Source of the DNA: Armatimonadota bacterium
GTDB lineage: Bacteria; Armatimonadota; UBA5829; DTJY01
Reading direction: 5' to 3'
Assembly (NCBI GenBank): GCA_025358205.1
Contig: JANYKG010000058.1
Coordinates: forward strand, 1-39,036
DNA length: 39,036 bases
Position numbers and translations under genes: made by a program. Positions 1 through 6,560 of this stretch are shown here, piece after piece; the stretch's first letter is position 1, and every line of letters begins with the position of its first letter. The notes below the pieces were generated by a model, which was not told the origin of the DNA, did no database searches, and worked only from the letters and a program-made list of their open reading frames with translations.

Positions 1-32
1 CTTGATATTGGTAGTTGAGTTAGAATGGATCT

Positions 33-87
33 GCATGCGCGTAGTCTCCTTTTTGATTTGGCGATCATCAAAGAGACTACCGCATGC
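33..87. repeat. Long imperfect hairpin upstream of the methyltransferase
   Basis: The arms GCATGCGCGTAGTCTC (33-48) and GAGACTACCGCATGC (73-87) pair along their whole length with one bulged base. The helix continues inward through TGAT (54-57) and ATCA (67-70). The plus strand after it is pyrimidine-rich (TTCTCTATCTTTTC), so this could be the terminator of a gene left of the window. A regulatory hairpin is the alternative. Its presence, and the AT-richer composition here, argue that coding starts downstream at 124. Confidence 0.65.
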
Positions 88-123
88 TTCTCTATCTTTT
101 CAACTCCGAGTGTTCATAATGTC

Positions 124-996
124 ATGAGACTGGACAATAAGGTGCTGATCTTCACCGACGATCCCAACATCGATCTGGACGGGGACCAGACGTATGTGGG
201 ATACGATCCGGTTGCCGATGGATACGACAGATACGTCCACCCGGAGTCCCTCTCCGACCAGATCAATACCGGATACGGCAGGGCAATCGCCGGACTGCTT
301 TCTCCCGACAGCACCATCGCCGACATCGGCTGCGGTCCTGGTGGCTATGAGCCGGAGATTGCCAGAGCGGGCGCTAAGATCGTTGCCGGCGACATATCAT
401 TGAACATGCTGAAAATCCTAGCCGGACGACTGGACGACGGTCCGGATCGCTCGATCACTCCCTGCAAGATCAATGCATACGACCTTCCCCTGCTCGACAA
501 CTCTATGGATGCGGTCGTCTGTCTGCAGATGCTTCCATTTGTCGGTGATCCAGCCGGAGTGGTCAAAGAGATCAAGCGTGTGCTGAAGCCAAACGGCCTG
601 TTCATCACAGACGGACCGAAGAACCGGCAGTACCCTGATTTTGTCTTGACCGTGCGGCGACACTACGGAGAGGCGCTCAAGAACCAAGGCATGACCGAAC
701 TAGCGATACTCGGCTGGAACGGCGGCGGAGCGAACGAGGCTGCAAGTCAGTTCTTCCGCCATCGCAAGGTTGTAGACAGCAAGCATCTCACGTTCCGATT
801 CGAGCAGACAGCCGGATGGTTCTTCACTGCCCTTCGCAACCGATACACTATGTACCAGGCAGTGATTGACCTGGAAAAGCATGAGGCGGCGATTGACGAA
901 TTGCGGGGTAGACTCGTTTCGGAGTATGGCCCTGATCTCGAAGCGATATCCGAAGAGTGCCAATGGACGGATAGCCTGGTAGTATACAACGACTAG
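124..996 (+). CDS. Class I SAM-dependent methyltransferase (Methyltransf_11 type)
   Basis: This is a predicted cytoplasmic methyltransferase using S-adenosylmethionine; the substrate is unknown. Motif I is clear (DIGCGPGG, about residues 67-74 from this start), followed by the acidic GDIS end of strand 2, an NAYDLPLLDNSMDAVVC motif II/III region and VLKPNGLFITDG as the post-motif. The roughly 140-residue C-terminal extension is not diagnostic and may form the substrate lid. The frame is open back to an ATG at 25, but those extra codons overlap the hairpin at 33-87 and look non-coding, so ATG 124 is preferred. Neither start has a good ribosome binding site. The gene stands apart from the sugar operon that starts 232 bp later. 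Family is fairly sure, function is not. Confidence 0.8.
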   Translation: MRLDNKVLIFTDDPNIDLDGDQTYVGYDPVADGYDRYVHPESLSDQINTGYGRAIAGLLSPDSTIADIGCGPGGYEPEIARAGAKIVAGDISLNMLKILAGRLDDGPDRSITPCKINAYDLPLLDNSMDAVVCLQMLPFVGDPAGVVKEIKRVLKPNGLFITDGPKNRQYPDFVLTVRRHYGEALKNQGMTELAILGWNGGGANEAASQFFRHRKVVDSKHLTFRFEQTAGWFFTALRNRYTMYQAVIDLEKHEAAIDELRGRLVSEYGPDLEAISEECQWTDSLVVYND

Positions 997-1086
997 GAGC
1001 AGCGAAGTGACCCTGTGGCATTCAGCTCATCGCGACTGACGAGAATACATGTGAGATTGCTGATCTGGCAGGCATTCCGCAGTCCG

Positions 1087-1130
1087 CGTTCCGAAATCCG
1101 AGATTCAATCATCCTGTCCATCCTGTTAGG
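1087..1130. repeat. Degenerate intergenic micro-repeats (TCCGAAA and ATCCTGTCC types)
   Basis: Two short repeat motifs lie side by side in the gap before the isomerase operon: TTCCGAAATCCGAGATTC and ATCCTGTCCATCCTGT. The first type recurs as a longer tandem array inside sbcC (25441-25473). They look like non-coding simple repeats. The rest of the 997-1228 gap holds a small GC-rich hairpin (CCGGC/GCCGG near 1200-1215) just before the ribosome binding site, and no clear promoter. Confidence 0.5.
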
Positions 1131-1228
1131 AATCCCCGTTCCCACCCGTAAATCCTCGGAGGAATAATCTTACACAAGAAAGTATTAGTCAGTAAGAGTC
1201 CGGCGCGGGGCCGGAGAATCACGGAGGC

Positions 1229-2008
1229 ATGAAGATGAAAGGTTTTCCAATCGGGTGTCAGACGATCACCTACGGCGAAACACAGAAAGAGCATTTTCCG
1301 CAGATATTCGACGAGATCAAGACAGCCGGATACTCTGGAGTCGAACTCGGCATCCGGCACGTGAGCGACCTCACGCCGGACGCACTGGCGCAGATTCTTG
1401 ACGAGGCCGGACTGGCGCTAGTGGCGCTTCATGTCGGCGGCGATTTCTTCAGCGAGGACAAGTCACACCCCGGCAAGACCGTATTGGATAAGAACCTTGA
1501 CTTCACTAAGATGGCCGACGCGGAGATAATGATAAGCTCTGGGATGAACACCAAGGACAAGACCCAGTTCGCAACATACATGGATACACTCAGCCGCGCG
1601 GCGGAGGCATGCAAGGCGCAGGGCATCCATCTGCTCTACCACAACCACAGTTTCGAGTTTGCGGACGACGCCTGGATGATCAACGCGCTGATAAACGACA
1701 CCAGCAAGTCGCTCGGCTTCTGCCCGGATATTGGCTGGGTGATGCGCGGTGGTTGGGACATAGTCGCGTTCCTGGACAAGATCAAGGGCCGTGTGGGCGG
1801 GATGCACTTCAAAGACTTCGGCCAGGTCAACGGCAAGTGGCAGACCGTGATGCTCGGCGAGGGAACGGCCCCGCTCAAAGCGGCGGCGCAGTGGATCAAG
1901 AAGAACACCACAAGCATGTGGGCGATAGCGGAACAAGACCGGGCGAGTGTACCGCCGGCGAAAGCAGTCGCGCAGAACGCATTCTATATGCGGAGTCTGT
2001 TCGAATAA
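1229..2008 (+). CDS. Sugar phosphate isomerase/epimerase (xylose-isomerase-like TIM barrel), copy 1
   Basis: This 259-residue protein belongs to the AP endonuclease 2/xylose-isomerase-like TIM-barrel superfamily (IolE, YcjR and hydroxypyruvate isomerase relatives). Such enzymes isomerise, epimerise or dehydrate sugars or keto-sugars at a divalent metal. The expected ligand positions are visible: GVELGIRH (Glu), LLYHNHSFEF (His), CPDIGWV (Asp), GGMHFKD (His) and AIAEQD (Glu). There is no signal peptide, so it is cytoplasmic. The start ATG follows a good GGAGG site. The next gene, starting 112 bp downstream, is a paralogue of identical length with about half its residues the same by eye, pointing to tandem duplication. 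Two dehydrogenases follow, suggesting an oxidation-epimerisation-reduction route. The substrate cannot be told from sequence. Confidence 0.85.
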   Translation: MKMKGFPIGCQTITYGETQKEHFPQIFDEIKTAGYSGVELGIRHVSDLTPDALAQILDEAGLALVALHVGGDFFSEDKSHPGKTVLDKNLDFTKMADAEIMISSGMNTKDKTQFATYMDTLSRAAEACKAQGIHLLYHNHSFEFADDAWMINALINDTSKSLGFCPDIGWVMRGGWDIVAFLDKIKGRVGGMHFKDFGQVNGKWQTVMLGEGTAPLKAAAQWIKKNTTSMWAIAEQDRASVPPAKAVAQNAFYMRSLFE

Positions 2009-2120
2009 GCGCGTAAAGCGGATTTCACGTAGTTGGCAACACTTCTTGTACTTACCGGAGGAATCATCGTCCCTCAGGTCATATAGAAACTACAGAACCA
2101 TTCGGAACAGGAGTTACACA

Positions 2121-2900
2121 ATGGGAGACTTCAGAATCGCATGTCAGACAATCACCTGGGGGGGCGAGCAAGCGACCCGTTTCCCGCAGGTATTCGCGGA
2201 GGTCAAGGCAGCCGGATTCGCGGGGGTGGAGATCGGGTTCCGCCACGTGCGGCAGATACCCCCGGCTCAACTGAAAGCCATGTTGGACGACAGCGGTCTC
2301 GTCATGGCCGCGCTGCACATCGGTGGTAACCTCTTCGACCCCGCGCAAGCAGCGGAAGAACAGCGAATCCTGGACCTGGCGATGGAGTACATGCGCGCCC
2401 TGGAAACCGATAAGCTGATATACTCCGGTATGAGAGTTCAGACCGACGAACAGTTCGACGCGGAACTCGATACCCTGAACAAGGCCGCCGAGTCGCTGCA
2501 GAAGCAGGGCTGTCATCTGCTCTATCATAATCACAACTGGGAGTTCAAAGACGACGAACGGATTATGCGCCCGCTGATCGAAAAGAGCAGCAAGGCGCTG
2601 GGGTTCTGCCCGGATATCGGCTGGGTGATGAAGGGCGGTGTTGACGTCATTAAGTTCCTGGACGGCATCAAGGACCGGATAGGCGCGCTGCATTTCAAGG
2701 ACTTCGCGACATCGGGAAGTATGTGTGACACGGTAGTCCTCGGCGAAGGAGTCGCCCCACTCGCGGAGGCTGCAGCATGGGCAAAGCGGACCCTGCCCGA
2801 CATGTGGATGATCGCCGAACAGGACAACGCGGATATCCCGGCATCGGAAGCGGGGAAGAAGAATGCGGAGTTCCTGCGGAAAGTGATAAGTGATAAGTGA
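2121..2900 (+). CDS. Sugar phosphate isomerase/epimerase (xylose-isomerase-like TIM barrel), copy 2
   Basis: This is the second 259-residue paralogue, with the same metal-site landmarks: GVEIGFRH, LLYHNHNWEF, CPDIGWVMKGG, ALHFKD and MIAEQD. The frame is open back to 1947, but ATG 2121 is chosen because it has a GGAG site about 8 bases upstream, aligns exactly with the start of copy 1, and leaves the end of copy 1 intact. The last codons (VISDK) are written by a GTGATAAGTGATAAGTGA repeat that also supplies the stop, so the C-terminus has been reshaped by a repeat. The protein is cytoplasmic. Neofunctionalisation, for example isomerase versus dehydratase or epimerase, is plausible but is inference. 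Confidence 0.85.
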   Translation: MGDFRIACQTITWGGEQATRFPQVFAEVKAAGFAGVEIGFRHVRQIPPAQLKAMLDDSGLVMAALHIGGNLFDPAQAAEEQRILDLAMEYMRALETDKLIYSGMRVQTDEQFDAELDTLNKAAESLQKQGCHLLYHNHNWEFKDDERIMRPLIEKSSKALGFCPDIGWVMKGGVDVIKFLDGIKDRIGALHFKDFATSGSMCDTVVLGEGVAPLAEAAAWAKRTLPDMWMIAEQDNADIPASEAGKKNAEFLRKVISDK

Positions 2901-2971
2901 AAAGTGATGAGTGAACTGATGCGATACGCTGATAAACCATCACCGGGCTAGTTCACGTATCACATATCACT
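2896..2971. repeat. Large imperfect hairpin built from GTGATAA-type micro-repeats
   Basis: Two 22-base arms, 2896-2917 and 2950-2971, are inverted copies matching at 18 of 22 positions, separated by 32 bases. Each arm is itself a run of degenerate AGTGATA/GTGATGA units. The left arm contains the stop codon of the preceding gene (2898-2900). The right arm ends about 25 bases before the next start codon. It would form a long stem in the mRNA between two operon genes, as a processing, attenuation or stabilising element, or a decayed mobile hairpin. Confidence 0.65.
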
Positions 2972-2996
2972 CATCAGATGAAACAGGAGTAAGAGT

Positions 2997-4004
2997 ATGA
3001 GTATGAGTAAGAGATTGAACGTATGCATTATCGGCTGTGGAGATATGGGGCGGACTCATGCGGCGGGATGGAAACTGCGCGATGACGCGGAGATAGTCGC
3101 GGTTTCCGACCCGATGGAGGACCGCCGGAACCAGATGGTGGAGAACACCGGCGCAAAGGGCTACGCCGACTGGAAGGACGCGATCCTGCATGAAGGCGTG
3201 AACGTTGTGTCAGTGTGCGTGCCGGTCTGCTTCCACTCGGAGGTTTCGTGTTTCGCCATGCGGAATGGCAGGCACGTCCTCTGCGAGAAGCCGTTGGCGC
3301 TAACAATAGATCAAGCGGACGAGATGGTCCGAACGGCAAAGAAGACAGGGATGCTGCTCTCCACGTCGTTCCAGTACCGTGGCTATGCGCGCAATGTCAG
3401 ATATCGCAAGATGTTTCAGGAGGGCGCGTTCGGCGGACCCATCTTCGTGCGATACTCAGACGTACGCGAGGTGCGCCCCAAGCTCGCGATGCACAAGCGG
3501 TCCATGAACGGCGGACCGGTGATTGACATGGCCGGCCACTACTTTGACTTCATCCGGTTCATCACCGGCGAGGAACCCGTCAGCGTCTTCGCGCGGGGAC
3601 ATGTATTCGGCAAGGGCACGGCACGGCTCGCAAGTGTCGAGGATTTCGCGATAGACGCCGCGGACGTTCAGGTCACCATGACGGGCGGCCATGTGCTGAA
3701 CGTCTTCGTGAACTGGGGTATGCCGGAGGGTTACAGCGGATTCGGCGAAGAGGTTATAATAGGGCCGAAGCTGTCCACCCGCGCCACGCCGGACGGTATC
3801 GAAGTGGTGTCGCAGAACTGGAAGGAAACCTGGGACACAAAGATCGGCAATCCGCCCGGATCGTCTGTACGAATCAATGATCTGGCAGAGGCGATCATCG
3901 AGGGCAGACAGCCGGAAGTCACCGGTGAGGACGGACGCGCCGCGCTGAAGATGAGTCTCGCCGCGTTGAAGTCCATAGAGACGGGCAACGTCATCAAACT
4001 GTAG
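2997..4004 (+). CDS. Gfo/Idh/MocA family NAD(P)-dependent oxidoreductase, 335 residues
   Basis: This is a predicted cytoplasmic sugar or inositol-type dehydrogenase. The N-terminal Rossmann fold opens with CIIGCGDMGRTHAAGW (GxGxxG). The catalytic EKP lysine motif is in HVLCEKPLAL. The C-terminal half is the usual beta-sheet substrate domain, with GGPVIDMAGHYFDFIRF carrying the Gfo/Idh Asp and His. Length is normal for the family. ATG 2997 has a GGAG site at the right distance. An in-frame ATG at 3003 is equally placed because the sequence repeats GAGTATGAGTAAGAG. It lies in the same plus-strand run as the two TIM-barrel enzymes, and the pairing is typical of 3-keto-sugar pathways. The specific substrate is unknown. 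Confidence 0.88.
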   Translation: MSMSKRLNVCIIGCGDMGRTHAAGWKLRDDAEIVAVSDPMEDRRNQMVENTGAKGYADWKDAILHEGVNVVSVCVPVCFHSEVSCFAMRNGRHVLCEKPLALTIDQADEMVRTAKKTGMLLSTSFQYRGYARNVRYRKMFQEGAFGGPIFVRYSDVREVRPKLAMHKRSMNGGPVIDMAGHYFDFIRFITGEEPVSVFARGHVFGKGTARLASVEDFAIDAADVQVTMTGGHVLNVFVNWGMPEGYSGFGEEVIIGPKLSTRATPDGIEVVSQNWKETWDTKIGNPPGSSVRINDLAEAIIEGRQPEVTGEDGRAALKMSLAALKSIETGNVIKL

Positions 4005-4023
4005 AACAGAGTAGGATGCACAC

Positions 4024-5184
4024 ATGATATTCAAGGGATTGACCGCATTGTGCCTGCTGGTATTGGCTTGCGGATCATGCTTTGCCACCAGCACCCTGAT
4101 TCGCTACCAGACCGAGGATGACTTCTCGCGTCTGATGCTCTCCCACTCGCGTTGGGATGACAAGGCGGGCGGTATCGTGTTCGACGCGTCGGTGCCGGGC
4201 AAACCGCTTGGCGCGATACCCAGGGGCGTTATCGAGTCGCCGGTGGTGGAATCGCCCGAAGTGCCGGTGCCAGCCGGATTCGATCAGGCGATAGTATCGT
4301 GGAACGCATTCACGCCTCCGGGGGCGTATCTGACCGTATACATGCGCTGCCGAGTGAGCGGATCATGGACAAAGTGGTACAACCTCGGCCTGTGGAACAC
4401 GGACGGTCACCCGATGCACAAGACCTCCTTCGGCAAGCAGAAGGACTCGTTCGGCGATGTGGATACCGAGACCCTGAAGCTGGACAAGAACGCCGACGCT
4501 TTCAAGGTCCGTCTGCAGCTCGAATCGTCCACCGGCAAGTCTTACCCCACCGTCCGCATGCTTGCTGTGAACCTGAACGACTCGACCTGGCAGACCGAAA
4601 TCCCGCCGGTAAAGGAAGTATGGGGCACGGAACTGGATGTGCCGTACCTGTGCCAGCTTTCGGTCAAGGGCGGCGGCGTGTGGTGCAGCCCTACTTCGAC
4701 CGCGATGGTGATGAGCTACTGGGGCAAGAAGCTCCACCGCCCGGAACTGAAACTCGGCATCACGCAGACTGCGAACAACGTGTTCGACACGGACTGGGGC
4801 GGCACCGGCAACTGGTCGTTCAACGTTGACTACGCGGGCGAGTTCAAGGGCATGCGCGCGTATGTCACCCGGTTCACGAGCGTCTCGCAGATCGAGCAGT
4901 GGATTGCGAAGGGCGTCCCGGTGATCACCGCGCTGAACTACTCGGCGCTGAACGGCAATCCCGACAAGCAGACCGGCCACCTGATGGTCATTCGTGGGTT
5001 CACGAAAGACGGCGAACCGGTTTTCAACGACCCCTGGGCGCGGCTGGAGAAGGGCGAGAAGCTCCGCAAGGTCTTCACTCGCAAACGGCTGGAAGACGCA
5101 TGGCTCGGCCCGAAGGGTTCATGGGGCACGGTATATATCATCTATCCCGAGGTGCTCGCTAGCGAGTTGGAGAGTCATCAGTAA
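4024..5184 (+). CDS. Exported C39-like papain-fold cysteine peptidase
   Basis: The 386-residue protein starts with a signal peptide (IFKGLTALCLLVLACGSCFA). Residues roughly 25-195 look like a beta-rich accessory domain. The C-terminal part is a Peptidase_C39_2-type domain: VWCSPTSTAMVMSYWG contains the candidate nucleophile Cys221, TGHLMVIRGF the His319, and VFNDPWA the Asn335/Asp336 pair. C39-like proteins of this architecture are exported cysteine peptidases, and their substrates are usually unknown. It starts 19 bp after one dehydrogenase and ends 32 bp before the next, so it is embedded in a sugar-dehydrogenase operon where no protease is expected. The stop codon lies inside an ATCAGTAATCAGTTATCAGT repeat. 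A transglutaminase-like role is less likely given the C39 motif order. Confidence 0.8.
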   Translation: MIFKGLTALCLLVLACGSCFATSTLIRYQTEDDFSRLMLSHSRWDDKAGGIVFDASVPGKPLGAIPRGVIESPVVESPEVPVPAGFDQAIVSWNAFTPPGAYLTVYMRCRVSGSWTKWYNLGLWNTDGHPMHKTSFGKQKDSFGDVDTETLKLDKNADAFKVRLQLESSTGKSYPTVRMLAVNLNDSTWQTEIPPVKEVWGTELDVPYLCQLSVKGGGVWCSPTSTAMVMSYWGKKLHRPELKLGITQTANNVFDTDWGGTGNWSFNVDYAGEFKGMRAYVTRFTSVSQIEQWIAKGVPVITALNYSALNGNPDKQTGHLMVIRGFTKDGEPVFNDPWARLEKGEKLRKVFTRKRLEDAWLGPKGSWGTVYIIYPEVLASELESHQ

Positions 5185-5202
5185 TCAGTTATCAGTGATC
5201 AG
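5177..5202. repeat. ATCAGT(A/T/G) micro-repeat over a stop codon
   Basis: Four degenerate copies of ATCAGTN run tandemly here. They encode the last residue and stop codon of the C39-like peptidase gene and end just before the ribosome binding site of the next gene. The arrangement is the same as the GTGATAA repeat at the end of the second isomerase gene. Confidence 0.55.
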
Positions 5203-5216
5203 AGAGGGAAAAGACA

Positions 5217-6488
5217 GTGGCGTCGAAACCGATAACCGCAGTCATAATAGGCGCAGGACACCGCAGCATGTGTTACGCGAGGCACGCGCTGAGGCACCCG
5301 GACGAGTTCAAGATCGTCGCGGTGGCCGACCCCAATCCGCACCGGCGCGCGAGTGCCGCGAAGATTCACGATATCCCCGCCGACATGTGCTTCGAGACCG
5401 CCGAGGAGCTTGCATCACGCCCGAAGTTCGCCGATGCCGCGATCAACGGCACCATGGACCGCCTGCACATCCCCACTTCCCTGCCGCTCCTGAAAGCCGG
5501 GTATCACCTGCTGCTGGAAAAGCCCATCGCCCCCAGCGCGGCGGATGTGCTGCTCCTCCAGGAGACCGCTCAGAAGTACGGTCGCACGGTGATGATCTGC
5601 CACGTCCTCCGCTATGCGCCGTTCTACGCGGCAATCCGTCAGAGGGTCGCGGACGGCGAGATCGGCGATCTTGTCAGCGTTCAGACCCAGGAGAACGTGA
5701 GCTACCACCACATGGCGGTCGGGTTCATCCGAGGCAAATGGCGGATCGAGGACGAGAGCAACTCCATGTTGATGGCTAAGTGCTGCCACGATACCGACCT
5801 GATCGCGTGGATGAAGAGCGGCATTACTCCGAAGAAGGTCGCGAGCTTCGGCAGCCTGATGCAGTTCAAGCCGGAGAACGCGCCGGAGGGATCTGGCAAG
5901 CGGTGTCTGGTGGACTGCAAGATCGAGGAGACCTGCCCGTACTCGGCTAAGAAGAACTACATCGAGCAGGGCCTATGGGGCATGTACGCGTGGGAGTCGG
6001 TCGAGCATCTGAACCTGGACACGGAAGGCAAGCTCGAATCCCTGCGCACGGACAACCCGTTTGGCCGATGCGTCTGGCAGTGCGACAACGATGTGGTGGA
6101 CCATCAGGCGGTGATCGTGGAGTTCGAGGACGGCAGCACGGCGACGCACAACATGGTCGGGGGGACCTCACGTCCCGGCCGGTGGATACACCTCATCGGT
6201 ACGACCGGCGAGATTCAGGGCGACATAAGGGACGGCTTCTTCGTGGTACGCCACATGGACGCGCGCGCCGGACATGAGTACTCCGAGGAGAAGATTGACG
6301 TGACCGGTTCCGAGGATGGTCACGGCGGCGGCGACGGCAGGCTGGCCGCGGATTTCGCGCATATCATGGCGGGCAAGGAGCACTCGATCTCGACGACCAG
6401 CCTTGAGGACTCGGTCTACGGCCACCTCATCGGCTTCACCGCCGATGACTCACGGCGACAGGGCCGGGTGATAGAGATCAAGACCTGA
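5217..6488 (+). CDS. Gfo/Idh/MocA family oxidoreductase with cysteine cluster, 423 residues
   Basis: This is the second predicted NAD(P)-dependent sugar dehydrogenase of the operon. It starts at GTG with an AGAGGG site upstream. The Rossmann motif is VIIGAGHRSMCYARHA, and the catalytic lysine motif is LLLEKPIAPS. It is about 90 residues longer than the first dehydrogenase. The extra length includes a segment around residues 225-240 with closely spaced cysteines (RCLVDCKIEETCPYSAK), which could bind a metal or form a structural site. GGGDGRLAADFAHIM near the end is typical of this longer subfamily. It is cytoplasmic. Its last codons face the convergent GH2 gene across a 72-bp gap that carries a hairpin. 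Confidence 0.88.
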   Translation: MASKPITAVIIGAGHRSMCYARHALRHPDEFKIVAVADPNPHRRASAAKIHDIPADMCFETAEELASRPKFADAAINGTMDRLHIPTSLPLLKAGYHLLLEKPIAPSAADVLLLQETAQKYGRTVMICHVLRYAPFYAAIRQRVADGEIGDLVSVQTQENVSYHHMAVGFIRGKWRIEDESNSMLMAKCCHDTDLIAWMKSGITPKKVASFGSLMQFKPENAPEGSGKRCLVDCKIEETCPYSAKKNYIEQGLWGMYAWESVEHLNLDTEGKLESLRTDNPFGRCVWQCDNDVVDHQAVIVEFEDGSTATHNMVGGTSRPGRWIHLIGTTGEIQGDIRDGFFVVRHMDARAGHEYSEEKIDVTGSEDGHGGGDGRLAADFAHIMAGKEHSISTTSLEDSVYGHLIGFTADDSRRQGRVIEIKT

Positions 6489-6500
6489 CAGGATGCGGAA

Positions 6501-6550
6501 TGGTTGATATGGATTGCCTGGAGTGGATCCCCATTTGACCATCAACCATC
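6501..6550. terminator. Hairpin between convergent genes
   Basis: ATGGTTGAT (6501-6509) is perfectly complementary to ATCAACCAT (6542-6550). The right arm lies in a run of GACCAT/CCATCA micro-repeats like those at 16600-16686 and 18785-18830. On the plus strand a CTCATTTTCC tract follows. Its position between two convergent stop codons suggests a terminator or a 3'-end protecting structure. No strong U-run is present, so the call is tentative. Confidence 0.45.
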
Positions 6551-6560
6551 AGCCATTACC

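Noticed and set aside
1947-2120. Longer start for the second isomerase gene
   Set aside because: It overlaps the end of the first isomerase. ATG 2121 has a good ribosome binding site and aligns with the paralogue start.
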